This document shows positions 17,177-26,868 of a DNA stretch of 64,000 nucleotides, in pieces; the stretch's first letter is position 1, and each line of letters begins with the position of its first letter. The stretch is taken from NCBI GenBank assembly GCA_963738325.1, contig CAVTWD010000017.1:372001-436000 (forward strand), read 5' to 3'. This stretch comes from CAVTWD01 sp963738325 (GTDB lineage Bacteria; Actinomycetota; Acidimicrobiia; Acidimicrobiales; Ilumatobacteraceae). The translations under genes were made by a program, and so were the position numbers. The notes beneath the pieces were generated by a model. It had not been told where the DNA came from. It searched no databases and worked only from the letters and a program-made list of their open reading frames with translations.

Positions 17177-17698
17177 GTGCCGGCGTACGTCGCCCTGCTC
17201 CGGGCCGTGAACGTGGGGGGCAAGAGCGTGGTCTCGATGTCCGCCCTGCGCTCGTTGTTCACAGACCTGGGGTTCACGGACGTGACCACCTACGTGCAGA
17301 GCGGGAACGTGCTCTTCCGTTCCCCGCGGGCCGTGACGCCGCAGCAGCTCGACGAGGCCATCGCGGAAGGGCTCGGCCGTGACATCACGGTGATGCTCCG
17401 TACGCCGAGCCAGCTCCAGCGGCTCGTGGCCGCCAATCCCTTCCCGCACGCCGACACGTCGAAGCTCCACGTCGGCTTCATGGCGACCAGGCCGCCCGCC
17501 GGCACGGTCGCCCGGATCGACGCCCACGACTTCGAGCCCGAGGCCTTCGCCGTGCGCGGCCGGGAGCTCTACCTCTATCTGCCGAAGGGCATGGGCCGCA
17601 CGAAGCTGCCCGCATTCCTCGAGCGCCAGCTGAAGACGCCGTGGACGGCACGGAGCTGGAAGACGGTGTCGAAGCTCATCGAGCTCGCGCCTCGCTGA
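17177..17698 (+). CDS. DUF1697-family protein, 173 aa
   Basis: Full-length member of the DUF1697 family: the N-terminus AYVALLRAVNVGGKSVVSM and the middle TYVQSGNVLFRSP are diagnostic, and the C-terminus RSWKTVSKLIELA matches the usual end. Function is unknown. GTG at 17177 lies right at the start of homology. Two bases after its stop a broken monooxygenase gene begins. Confidence 0.93.
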   Translation: MPAYVALLRAVNVGGKSVVSMSALRSLFTDLGFTDVTTYVQSGNVLFRSPRAVTPQQLDEAIAEGLGRDITVMLRTPSQLQRLVAANPFPHADTSKLHVGFMATRPPAGTVARIDAHDFEPEAFAVRGRELYLYLPKGMGRTKLPAFLERQLKTPWTARSWKTVSKLIELAPR

Positions 17699-17734
17699 GC
17701 GGCGAGACCGGTGCTGCGCCTCCCTTGGAGGGCT

Positions 17735-18482
17735 TGGAAGTGCACAGCCCCACGTGGATCTCCCGGTTCACCGACATGACCCGGCAGGCGGCGTCCTATC
17801 GCGAGGGACGGGTGCTGCTCGCAGGCGATGCCGCGCACGTGACGGCCCGCAAGGTGGCCAGGGCCTCAACACCGGTGTGCAGGATGCCGTGAACCTGGGA
17901 TGGAAGCTGGCCCAGGTGGTCAACAAGACATCACCCGAGAGCCTCCTGGACACCTACCACGCCGAACGGCACCCGGTCAGTGCCCGGGTGTTGCACAACA
18001 CCATGGCGCAAGTCTCGCTCAGCCGCACCGACGAGCGCAGCAAGGCCCTCCGCGACACCATGCTCGAACTGCTGAGCATGGACGAGCCGCGCAAGCGCAT
18101 CGCCACGATGATCTCCGGTCTCCACATCCACTACGACCTCGGCGAGGGGCACCCGCTGCTCGGGCGGCGCATGCCCGACCTCGACGTGCACACCGCGGAC
18201 GGCCCGACGCGCGTCTTCACTCTGCTGCACGACGCCCGGCCCGTGCTCCTCAACCTCGGTGCACGGGGCGGTTTCGAGATTTCTCCTTGGGCGAATCGAG
18301 TCCGGTTGGTCGACGCCAGGCACGATGGCGTGTGGGAGCTCCCGGTCCTTGGCGAGGTCGCTGCGCCCCCGGCCGTGTTGATCCGACCCGACGGGCATGT
18401 CGCCTGGGTGGGAGACCTCACGGACCCAGAGCTGCCTCATGCGCTGGCGACCTGGTTCGGAGCGGCCACTCCGGCTCGTTAG
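17735..18482 (+). pseudogene. FAD-dependent aromatic monooxygenase, C-terminal half with frameshift
   Basis: Residues HSPTWISRFTDMTRQA and GRVLLAGDAAHV are the second half of a PheA/TfdB-type FAD-binding domain (GDAAH is the FAD motif). After a frameshift near 17843 the reading continues GGQGLNTGVQDAVNLGWKLA, then a thioredoxin-like C-terminal domain (ARPVLLNLG) to 18482. This architecture is that of large aromatic or rifamycin-type hydroxylases. The whole N-terminal nucleotide-binding part is missing, so it cannot be functional. Confidence 0.85.
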
Positions 18483-18616
18483 AACCCGACGCCCGAGCGC
18501 CACCGCAGACGATCCGGGGAAAGCTGACTCACGATTCACCTTGTCCCGGCTGACGGCTCAACCCGCTGGATCCGGTCGGGTCGAGCACAGCCGGAGTGGG
18601 CCGCGGCGGGCCGCCC

Positions 18617-19089
18617 TCATGTTCGCCCGATGCTTCCGGTGTCCTCGGGCGGTTGTCTCGTGGCGGTCCGCTCGAAGGTCAGCTCGAAGTCCTTGCGCCA
18701 TGTTGCGCCTTGATCGTCGGACGCGTCCCAACGTCCGTGGATGCGGTCGGCGGTGGCGTGGGCCACGAAGCGTTGGTGGAAGTCGGGATCCTTGCGATGC
18801 AGCGTCCAGTCGTCTCCGGTGAAGGTCATGTTGAACAGCCGTGATGTCGGCCGGGGGTCGTGGTACAGCGCGACGAGTTGCTCGTTGGCGTCGCTGTGGC
18901 CGAGCACGAAGTGCCACACGTATACGCCCTCCATCTCGGCTTCGAGCTCGATGAAGGCGTCGCCCAGCCAGCGAGCGGTGGCGCGGCCTGCTGGCGTACG
19001 TCGCGGGACTCGAGGAACCAGGCGTCGGTGAGCGTCAGGGTCCACTCGCCGACCAACACGTCCAGGGGTTCGAGAGCTGGGTCTCTCAC
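18617..19089 (-). pseudogene. DUF1579-like small protein, frameshifted
   Basis: GTG at 19089 is preceded by AGGAGGA and opens with PLDVLVGEWTLTLTDAWFLE. After a frame change near 19005 it continues WLGDAFIELEAEMEGVYVWH, LGHSDANEQLVALYHDPRP and GDDWTLHRKDPDFHQRF. The layout resembles lipocalin-like DUF1579 proteins conserved in actinobacteria; function unknown. Apart from the shift it is complete. Confidence 0.7.
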
Positions 19090-19251
19090 GGCTCCTCCTA
19101 GTGACGGCGGCAAGCGTTGAGACGCCCAATCGTTCTAGGACTCATCGGCCGGTGGCAGACGAAGTCATCGACCTTCCGCGAGCTGCCGGCGAACCGCTCA
19201 ACGACGACCAGATCGGGATTCCCGTGCGAGAGATGCTCGGTTCGTTCCGGT

Positions 19252-19400
19252 TCAGTAGACGGACCATCCTCCGTCGACCAGCAGGTGCTGGCCGGTGATG
19301 AAGCTCGAGGCGTCGCTGGCGAGGAAGATGATGGTGCCGTCGAGCTCGTCGAGGCGAGCGGTCGCGGCCACGCCGATGGTCGGGTGCGGTGACGAGATCG
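19252..19400 (-). pseudogene. short-chain dehydrogenase (SDR), C-terminal fragment
   Basis: Ends with DELDGTIIFLASDASSFITG and QHLLVDGGWSVY, the signature C-terminus of classical SDR enzymes. Upstream the similarity stops within about 15 residues and no Rossmann or catalytic Tyr-x-x-x-Lys part is present. Confidence 0.75.
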
Positions 19401-19873
19401 CCGCCCGGCACATCAGGTTCGTGTTCAGGCAACGAGCCCGTCGAGCGGCTCGGCGGACTCGGCGGCCGTGTCCGTCGCGCCTTGGCCGCTGCCGGCTCGA
19501 CGCCCGCCTCGTGACCCCAGGCGCGTGCCAACCCGCAGTGGAGGGTTCACCCGCACCAGGCCCTCCACGAGCCCACGTCGGTTGGCGACGAGCCGGTCCC
19601 GTCAGTGGTGGGGGTCGCCCAAACCCACCACTGGAGGGGCGCACACACGCCGCCGAGGTCGCCGAACGTGTTGAGTCAGTGGCGGGGGGATGCGCGATAT
19701 CCACCGATATGTGCGTCGCGACGACCGACGGCGGCACGCCCCAAATCGTTCAGGCTCAGATACAGGGGACCGCGGACCGAACCGGTGCTCGGCGTGGGTG
19801 GGCGGAGTACGCGCCGTGGCCGCGACGCTCATGCGCTCGGGTGAAGGGGGGCGGACCTCGTTGTCGGATGCGG
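19401..19873. other. no recognisable gene
   Basis: Open frames in this 470-bp stretch do not resemble any family I know and lack convincing starts or codon bias. The minus strand near 19850-19930 holds the displaced end of a tyrosine recombinase (DRDAAEFICALLTAS) in a different frame from the ORF that follows. Confidence 0.5.
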
Positions 19874-20221
19874 TCAGGAGGGCACAGATGAACTCGGCGG
19901 CGTCGCGGTCGGCCCTGGCACGCAGTGGCCGTAAACGTTCAACGTCGTCGAGGCCCTCCCATGGCCGAGTCGTTGTGACACGGTGACGATGCCGTGAGCG
20001 AGCATCTGTGTCGCCATGAAGTGCCGGAGATCGTGCAGCGGGAAAGTCGATGCCGGCGAGCTGGACAGGTACAGGTCGGCTGGCGCCAGCTCCGTCGGCC
20101 TCACCTCCCGAATGTGATGCACATTCACACTGTCTCCTTTGGCGGCCATTGGCTTCCCGAACTCCGCCGCCACCACGGCCCCATTGCCGAACTTCGAGGC
20201 GTGCAAATACTCGATCTTCAT
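19874..20221 (-). CDS. chimeric ORF: flavodoxin-like N-terminus joined to tyrosine-recombinase C-terminus, 115 aa
   Basis: Residues 1-56 (MKIEYLHASKFGNGA, then SVNVHHIREV, LAPADLYLSSSP) are the first half of a flavodoxin-like domain, with an ATG at 20221. From about residue 58 the protein is the catalytic end of a phage-type integrase: PLHDLRHFMATQMLAHG (HxxR box), QRLGHGRASTTLNVYGH (His and the nucleophilic Tyr). The original integrase tail continues in another frame. This is an in-frame fusion of two truncated genes and probably a scar of recombination or integration, unlikely to be functional as either. Confidence 0.7.
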   Translation of the reverse strand: MKIEYLHASKFGNGAVVAAEFGKPMAAKGDSVNVHHIREVRPTELAPADLYLSSSPASTFPLHDLRHFMATQMLAHGIVTVSQRLGHGRASTTLNVYGHCVPGPTATPPSSSVPS

Positions 20222-20481
20222 GGCGAACCTCCGACCGTTTCGGCCGAACGCTGTAGTGCCAGGTCGCTGCCGCGACCCACACCCGTAGCGCACAACGCTC
20301 GATGCCACCTGACCGGAGCCGAACGTCCGAAGGCAACGAGTTCGACGCGTCCACTCCTTGACGATCGACGCCCGACGGCGCAAGGTTGCGAGCGGGTCGC
20401 TGACTGGCTCGAGGAGGCAGGCGTAGGGCCCGACCAGCCGACCTGACAGCATTCTCGCCCCACCGAAAGGATTGTCCGAAC

Positions 20482-20913
20482 ATGGCGCTTTCAGACCAGC
20501 TGACCAAACTCGCCGCCCGAGCCAAGGAAGCCGAGGACCGGGCCGCCGCCGCCCAGAACAAGGCAAAGGCCGAGCTCGAGAAGGAGGTCAAGACGGCGCG
20601 GGACTCGGCAAAGGCTCAAGCCGACCAACTGAGCAAGACGGTCGAGGACCAGAAGGGCAAGCTCTCGGCGTGGTGGTCCAGGCTCCAGCGCTCGTGGGAC
20701 GAACACATCGCCGAAGTCCGTCAGAACATCGATGAGAGGCGGGCCTCCCACGACCTCGAGGCCGCCCAGCGGGAGGCCGAAAGTGCAGAGGAGGACGCGT
20801 CGTTCGCGGTCGATTACGCGTACGCGGCGATCGAAGAGGCTGAGTACGCGGTGCTCGACGCCCGTTTGGCGAGGATGAACGCTGACGAACTCGCTGCCGG
20901 ATCGACCTCCTGA
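20482..20913 (+). CDS. conserved alanine- and charge-rich coiled-coil protein, 143 aa
   Basis: Almost entirely helical: residues 1-60 are a long Ala/Lys/Glu/Gln heptad region (LAARAKEAEDRAAAAQNKAK), followed by a Trp-rich linker WWSRLQRSWDEHI and a second helical part EDASFAVDYAYAAIEEAEYA. No signal peptide, no catalytic motif. I recall similar uncharacterised proteins in actinobacteria but cannot assign a role; a structural or nucleoid/cell-envelope adaptor is conceivable. AAAGGA precedes the ATG. It is intact while both neighbours are decayed. Confidence 0.8.
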   Translation: MALSDQLTKLAARAKEAEDRAAAAQNKAKAELEKEVKTARDSAKAQADQLSKTVEDQKGKLSAWWSRLQRSWDEHIAEVRQNIDERRASHDLEAAQREAESAEEDASFAVDYAYAAIEEAEYAVLDARLARMNADELAAGSTS

Positions 20914-21039
20914 CGGAAGGCGCCACCCCGCGCCACCTGTTCCTCGACAGCTGCCGATCGCTCGGACATCGGCGAGGAAGACGACCGCGCAGCCACAACG
21001 TGCAGCCCTGAACGCCCTCCTCGGCCCTGCGCCGGTCGA

Positions 21040-21732
21040 CCACATCACTCATCACCGGACCGAACAAGGGCCTGGGTTTCGAAACGGCCGGCCGGCTAGC
21101 CGACGTCGGCCCGACCGTCCACCTGGGCGCTCGCGATTCCCAGCGTGACAAGGCGGCCGCCCTCGGCGAGCTGGTCGGCGACGTGCGATTCGTCCCCCTC
21201 GACGTGACATCGGACGAGTCCGTGGCGTGGCCGTCGCGACACTCGACCCCGACGGGACCCCTCGACGTGCTCGTCAACAACGCCGGCATCACCGACGGCG
21301 CCTTCCCGCCTCTCGAGACCCGACCTGAGCAGTTCCTCGCCTGTTTCGACGTCAACCTGCTGGGCCCGGTCCGCGTCACCCGGGCGATGCTGCCCTCCTC
21401 GAGCGGTCGACCCATCCGAGGATCGTGATGGCCTCGAGTGGCATGCGATCGATCACGATCACGACAGGCCCCACCCGGTTGGCGCCGACCCTCGTGAGCC
21501 TCGTCTATCCGTCCTCGAAGGCGGCGCTGAACGTGGTGACCACGCCGTACGCGAAGGCGCTCCCGAGGTTTCGCGTCAACGCCGTCGCCCCGATTACACC
21601 GCCACGGGCCTCAACGGCCACCGCGGCACGAAGACCGTCCAGCACGGCGCCTCGGTGATCGTCGCGCTGCGGCGATCGGGCCGACGGGTCGACCGGCGAA
21701 TCTTCAGCGACGAACCTCCGGTCACGTGGTGA
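21040..21732 (+). pseudogene. short-chain dehydrogenase (SDR) with several frameshifts
   Basis: Reads TSLITGPNKGLGFETAGRLA (TGxxxGxG cofactor motif), LDVLVNNAGITDG (NNAG), then LVYPSSKAALNVVT with the catalytic Tyr and Lys, and RFRVNAVAP. These pieces lie in different frames, with shifts near 21240, 21395 and 21595. The end is at 21732. All catalytic elements are still recognisable, so the damage is small indels only. Resembles carbonyl-reductase-like SDRs. Confidence 0.8.
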
Positions 21733-21763
21733 CGGCCCGCCCCGACTTGTGTCAGCTCCGAAC

Positions 21764-21889
21764 CTACGGCACGTGCCGTCGCGTCCGGCCGGCGCCATCC
21801 GTGCGCCGCCGGAGACGATGACGCTCAGCTTCGGCGAGACGGTCCTGCATCCGTTGGCGAGCGATGGCGGCGGCGAACTGGGGGTGCAT
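21764..21889 (-). CDS. small basic protein, 41 aa
   Basis: Short ORF beginning MHPQFAAAIARQRMQDRLAE and continuing AERHRLRRRTDG. A good GAGGAG lies eight bases before the ATG (about 21897-21903). The pattern (M-x-P-x-F followed by an Arg/Glu-rich amphipathic helix and a basic tail) is common among very short unannotated actinobacterial genes. Function unknown. Confidence 0.55.
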   Translation of the reverse strand: MHPQFAAAIARQRMQDRLAEAERHRLRRRTDGAGRTRRHVP

Positions 21890-22204
21890 CGTCGGACTCC
21901 TCGTGAGACGTCAACATTCTGATACGTGAAGTGCGCCGGCCTGGTTTGGCCGCCGGCCGTGTCCTCCGTCACCGACGCGGCGCGCTGTCATCGCCGTGGA
22001 TCGGTGTTGGCATGATGCGCGTCGATTGCTCGATGCAGTGCCCGGGCGATCGTCCGCTGCGTCACCGGACTCGACTCAGGTCCCAGTTCGAAGTGGGCGT
22101 CGCTCCCGGCTAGGTACGACGGCGCCGCCGCCCGTAGCGCCGATCCACCCTCGGCAGTCATGGCGGCGAGTGAGGCGCGACCGTCGTCGGGATGGGTAAG
22201 CGTT

Positions 22205-22516
22205 CGACAAGTCGATCACGCCGTCGACGTCACTGGTGTCGAACGCGCGGGTGAGCTTGGCGAGCAGCTCCTGCCGGGCGGGTGAGTCCGACGGCGTAGG
22301 CGGATCCGCCAGCGCCGATTCGCCGAGCCGGCGCTCCACGGTGGGCACGAGCACGTTTGAGCGCACTGGTGACGGCTTCCTCGATGGTGTCGAGGAACTC
22401 GTCCACCTCGGAGGCGTGGTATCCGAGCACGGCCCTCGAAACGCACCGAGCCCACGCCACCCCGACAAGAACGTCTCCTGAAGGGCGTCCTCAGCGTCCT
22501 GGGTCGCCCCCAGCAT
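22205..22516 (-). pseudogene. ECF sigma-70 factor remnant
   Basis: Region 2 is visible as MLGATQDAEDALQETFLSGW, then after a deletion and frame change region 4 as AVLGYHASEVDEFLDTIEEA and TSALKRARA, followed in the first frame by LLAKLTRAFDTSDVDGVIDL, the start of the SnoaL-like tail typical of the SigJ/ECF41-type or ECF56-like sigma factors. It is both internally deleted and frameshifted. Confidence 0.75.
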
Positions 22517-23179
22517 CTCAGTCCGGTCCGTCCAGTCCGTGGAGTTCGTAGCGCGCGCTACCAACGTGCCCGCGGCCCCGGAGCCTGCGCGTCGGGCCGC
22601 GCGGATCCGAGCCGCGTCGTGGATCGCGTGATCGTCCGGTCCCGCCGCTCGTGCCGGCAGCTCGAGACGCACGGATCAGCCACCCGCCGCGGAAAGGCGA
22701 AGCCCACACCATCAACGTCGGCCACTTGTCGGCGTCGTTGGCATCACGACTGTCGTGTCCTGCGTCGAGCACCGCCACCGCTCCGAACGCGTCCGGTCCG
22801 GGGCCCCCGTTGCAGAGGAGGGACAGAGACAGTTGGACCGCCCCGACTCGGAGCACTCGCTAGCCAGCAAGCATGCGGCAGTGCAGGTGGACTCTCCGCG
22901 CGCCATCGACCCCGGCGTTGTCGGCGCCCCGGCGCGTCATTCTGGGGCGGTGAACGCAGTGGCCGCGCGAGCGCATCGCGGGCAATCGGTCGCGCATGGC
23001 CAGCGCGACGAGACGCTCGCGCGACCCCCTCTGGGTGCGATACGCGGCGGCACAGACCGATTCGGGCGCCGTCACGCACGCGTGAGCACAAATGCCGATC
23101 GCCGGTTATGCGTTCACGCCGACGCCGTCGACGCGCGCTGTTATGTGCGCTTGGCTCAGCCTCACGTGACGTGCGATAT
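22517..23179. other. no recognisable gene
   Basis: About 660 bp of GC-rich DNA with only shadow-like open frames on both strands. Nothing resembling a protein family, RNA gene or repeat was found. Confidence 0.5.
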
Positions 23180-23571
23180 CCGTCGATCCGTCGCGCTCGC
23201 GGCGCAGCACTCCGTCAGTCTCAACAACGCCGCGGGCCAGCGGGCTGGGACAGGCGGACGGAACAGCGTGGGCAAACAGGGAACGCGCGGGCCGGCCGGC
23301 CGATTCACTCTTGCAGGTCGGCGAGAAGCATTGCGCGCTGCTCCTCCAAGGCAGCGACCTCAGCTCGGAGGTGTTTCAACTCGCGGTCGACCCGTGCGAG
23401 CTCGGCCTTCGCGCGGCGTTGCCGATGGTCGCGGTCGTTGTAGGTGCTCTCCATCAGCTTTTCGACCTCGCGCCGTAGGAGCCTCAGCCATGGATTTCCG
23501 TGAATGACACCGACTCCGTACTGAAGCTGACCGGCGTCGATGGCCCCCTCGATCTCGGCTTGGGTTAGCCC
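23180..23571. repeat. left arm of a 392-bp near-perfect inverted repeat
   Basis: The reverse complement matches 34088-34478 with only a handful of differences, including one extra base in a run of five C/G here (around 23544-23548) against four in the other copy. The arm contains most of a small coiled-coil gene plus about 125 bp beyond its stop. It ends exactly where an IS4-type element begins (23572). Confidence 0.9.
23305..23571 (-). pseudogene. small coiled-coil protein, 5'-truncated copy
   Basis: 88 codons reading LTQAEIEGAIDAGQLQYGVG, NPWLRLLRREVEKL and a C-terminal coiled coil RAKAELARVDRELKHLRAEV to LLADLQE. The first ~20 residues present in the other copy (34025-34353) are missing because an IS4-type element starts at 23572. 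This family of small proteins (a short HTH-like region followed by GNPWLRLLRREV and a coiled coil) is, as far as I recall, widespread but uncharacterised. Confidence 0.7.
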
Positions 23572-24905
23572 CAATACCGTTCAGTTAGTTGACCGGATGG
23601 GGTAGATGGGTAGTTCGGGTCGGGGTTGTGGCCAGAGGCGGTGTCGGTCTCGTTTGACGTGCCATTTGCGCATCTTGCGTTTAATGAGCCGGGGGTTGGC
23701 TTGACAGCGTCGCCGGGGGTTGAGGCGTGCGAGGAGCAGCCTGATGGCGTGTCGCCAGCCGTGGTCAGTGACCTGAGGGCGGAAGATCGCGCGCCGATGT
23801 CGATCGGCTTGCGATGCGTAGGGCAGCGACGAAGCTGACCCGGTCGGGGTCGAGGTGTGCGGTGTCGGCGGCTTCCCACATCAGGGTGCGGATCGCGTAG
23901 TGGCAGCACAGGTAGCCCCAGATCTCTTGCACGACGAGCTCGGGAGACTTCGAGCGCAGCACGGTGCGAGGACCGCGTTGGTGGGTCTTGAGCTCGTCGA
24001 ACGCGAGCTCGATCTCCCAACGCTGCACGTATGCGGCGGCGAGGTCCTCGGCGGCGACGTCGTCGGGGTCCAAGATCGTGGTGAACAACCGGGAGGTCTC
24101 GTTGTTGAGGCGTCCGTCGTCGATGGTGAACTCGATCACCCGGATCGTCGCCGGCGTCGCTGTCCGTCCCGGGTTGCCGCCCGGACGCAACTCGGCCAGC
24201 CAGGATCCATCGGCGAGGGTCTCGAGGTGGCGGGGTTGCATGTTCGACTTGGCTCGCCCAACGTCCGCCCCCGTGCTGGCGGCCTTGACCCACAACGGGT
24301 AGCCGCAGTATCCGCGATCGGCGATCACCAACATGTCCGCCTCGAGCCGCTCGACGAGGACCTTGGCGAGGTCGATCTCCGACGTCGTGTAGGCGCCGAC
24401 CTCGGCGTCGAAGATCGCGTGTGTGCCGCACTCCGCGAGCCCGACGAGACGGGCCTGGGGGAACGCTGATCGCTCACCTTTGTTGACACCGGGCCGCCCG
24501 AACCACGCGTCGTTCTCCGGCGTGTCGGCGACATCGACGTGGTCCCATCGATCGCCACCAGCCGGCGCCCCGCCAACCACGCCCCCGCGTCGCCGCGCTG
24601 GCGAGCGGGCCAGCGGCCCGGCGGAACAGACCCTCCACCGGCTCGGCCCCCAACCTCGCCCGCGCCTGGAAAGATCGCCGACTTCGACGGCAACCTCCAC
24701 GACTCGGATCGGACGACCCCGACGACCACCCCAACCCATCCGTCAGCAGCCACAGCACATCCTCATACGAGCCCTCCGAGTGCAACGCCATCCCGACCGC
24801 GAAGTACGCCATCGTGGCGTCGGCAACGACCGATGCCGCTGTGGGCGTCTGAACTTGAAGCCTGGGCTTGCGAGCGACTATCGACTCTGGTCTGAGGGGG
24901 TGTTG
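23572..24905 (-). mobile_element. IS4-family insertion sequence remnant
   Basis: Begins at the inverted-repeat boundary with CCAATACCGTTCAGTTAG and contains a transposase with the IS4 YREK signature. The opposite terminal repeat was not found near 24900, so that end is probably lost or diverged. The transposase is broken by frameshifts, so the element is likely immobile. Confidence 0.65.
23590..24880 (-). pseudogene. IS4-family transposase, frameshifted
   Basis: N-terminal domain piece MAYFAVGMALHSEGSYEDVL (near 24810) and then, in other frames, DDE elements: VDVADTPENDAWFG, VIADRGYCGYPLW, and YVQRWEIELAFDELK, which exactly fits Y-x2-R-x3-E-x6-K. The C-terminal tail is again in another frame and ends near 23590. 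At least three frameshifts (around 24720, 24540 and 23790) break it. Confidence 0.82.
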
Positions 24906-24910
24906 GTGGC

Positions 24911-25915
24911 GTGATGCCGTCGGAGGGGCGCCGAGTTAGAGCAAGCCAGATGGCACGCGGTCATCGAGTTGGCCCCTCCGCGGGAGACACCGCGACGGCC
25001 AGTTCGCTCCATCGGCTCACCGTGCGGATTCACGGCCATGAGGTCAGCTACCGGATGGCCGGCGATGGGCCGGCGATACTCCTGATCCATGGGATAGCAG
25101 GCAGTTCCACCACGTGGCGGGCGGTGATGCCTGCGCTGGCCGAGAACTACACGGTGATCGCTCCAGACCTGTTGGGCCACGGACACTCGGCCAAGCCCAG
25201 GGGCGACTACTCGCTCGGTGCCTACGCGAGTGGTATCCGGGACCTGCTGGCGGTGCTGGGCAGAGAACGCGTCACGCTGGTCGGCCACTCCCTCGGTGGA
25301 GGTGTGGCAATGCAGTTCGTATACCAGTTCCCGGAATGGGCGGAACGGTTGGTGTTGGTTGCATCCGGCGGGTTGGGCAAGGAGGTCAGCCCCCTCCTCA
25401 GAGCCGTGACCTTGCCCGGCGCCGAGTACGTGCTCCCGATCCTGCTGCACCCCGGGATCCGTGAAGCGGCTGAGTTGCCCGGTGCCGTGGCCCGCCGCAT
25501 TGGCTGGCGACCGAGCACCACCTGGGTCGAAGTCTGGCGGAGCTACACGTCCCTGACGGACCGGCACGGCCAGATGGCATTCGTCCACACCGTGCGCTCG
25601 GTGATCGACCTCGCCGGCCAGCGTGTCAGTGCCCACGACCGCCTGTACTTGGCCGAGGCCATTCCGACCCTCATCGTCTGGGGGGACAACGACCGGCTCA
25701 TTCCCGTTGCCCACGCGCACCGGGCAGCCGAGGCCATTCCCGGCGCCCGGCTCGAGATACTTCCTGGTGCCGGCCACTTCCTGCCCTGGCAGGACGCCGA
25801 GTGGTTCCTGGGAGTACTCGAGGACTTCCTCACATCGACCACCCCCGCCCACGTGCCAGAAGACCGCTGGCGCCAGCTCCTGACCAGCGCACCACCCGAC
25901 GACGAGGAGGAATAG
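24911..25915 (+). CDS. alpha/beta-fold hydrolase, 334 aa
   Basis: Complete hydrolase: oxyanion region HGIAG at residues 60-64, nucleophile elbow GHSLGGG with S127, likely acid D259 or D261 (VWGDNDRL), and His289 (GAGHFLPW). Similar to epoxide-hydrolase/haloperoxidase-like esterases of actinobacteria. The start is uncertain: GTG 24911, ATG 24914 or ATG 24950; homology begins only at about residue 35. Probably cytoplasmic; no signal peptide. It sits between two insertion sequences yet is intact. Confidence 0.9.
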   Translation: MMPSEGRRVRASQMARGHRVGPSAGDTATASSLHRLTVRIHGHEVSYRMAGDGPAILLIHGIAGSSTTWRAVMPALAENYTVIAPDLLGHGHSAKPRGDYSLGAYASGIRDLLAVLGRERVTLVGHSLGGGVAMQFVYQFPEWAERLVLVASGGLGKEVSPLLRAVTLPGAEYVLPILLHPGIREAAELPGAVARRIGWRPSTTWVEVWRSYTSLTDRHGQMAFVHTVRSVIDLAGQRVSAHDRLYLAEAIPTLIVWGDNDRLIPVAHAHRAAEAIPGARLEILPGAGHFLPWQDAEWFLGVLEDFLTSTTPAHVPEDRWRQLLTSAPPDDEEE

Positions 25916-26019
25916 TCGTGCGCGACGGGAGCCCGGCCCGTCCGGAAGGTTCGTTCTCACACATTCGACCCGAACCGAGGATGAGCACGGCTGGACCAAG
26001 CCCTGTTTCACTGATTCGG

Positions 26020-26868
26020 GGTATCCACTTAAGGCGGACCTGGGCGACGGTAGGTTCGGGGCGTGATCGCCGCTCCCGTGGCTGGCATCCACTACCCGAG
26101 GGTCGCTGGGCGAGCTGCGGTCGTGGTTCGTCACCGACGCTGACTGTTCGGACCATCTGGAGTGGCTGCGGTGGCCGGACGGGTTGGTGTGCCCGGACTG
26201 CGGGCAGCTCGGCGGCTGGCGGCTGGGCGACGGGCGGTTGCGGTGCGCGGCGTGCCGGTCGTGTACGTCGGTGACGGTGGGAACGATCTTCGACCGGACG
26301 CGCACACCCCTGACGGCGTGGTTGACCGCGTGCTGGCTCTTCGCGACGCAGAAGGACGGCGTCTCGGCGCAGAGCGTGCAGCGGGAGCTGGAGATCAGCT
26401 CGTACCAGACCGCCTGGGCGGTGCTGCACCGCCTGCGCTCGGTGCTGGTGCGCCCGGGCCGGGAGCGGCTCACCGGCACGGTCGAAGTCGACGAGACGTT
26501 CATCGGCGGCGAGGAGCCGGGGCTTCGAGGCGGGCGGGCCAAGGGCAAGGAGTCCCTGGTGGGCGTGGCCGTCGAGGTCAAGGAGCCCACTGGACTCGGC
26601 CGCTGCCGGATGGCGATTCTCGTCGATGCCTCCGCCGCCTCGCTGCACCCGTTCGTCACTGCCCACGTCGAACCGGGCGCGACCGTCATCACCGACGCCT
26701 GGCAGGGCTACAGCGGCATCAACGAACTCGGCTACACCCGCGCCCGACGCAGCCAACGCGCCGCCCGGTCTCGCGGTGACGATCCGTTCGGGCTGCTGCC
26801 CGGCGTGCACCGGGTTGCGTCCCTGGCCAAGCGGTGGCTGCTGGGCACCCACCAGGGCTCCGTCGACG
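26020..26868 (+). mobile_element. IS1595-family (ISXO2-like) element, 3' end lost
   Basis: The transposase body is IS1595-like, and the sequence upstream of its start contains GGGTATCCACTTAAGGCGGA (from about 26022), plausible as the left terminal repeat. The right end is missing because the sequence changes to an IS256-type transposase end at about 26868. Confidence 0.5.

Noticed and set aside
24878..26692. 604-codon minus-strand open frame
   Set aside because: Antisense of an intact alpha/beta hydrolase and the IS1595 transposase; composition and lack of motifs fit a GC shadow.
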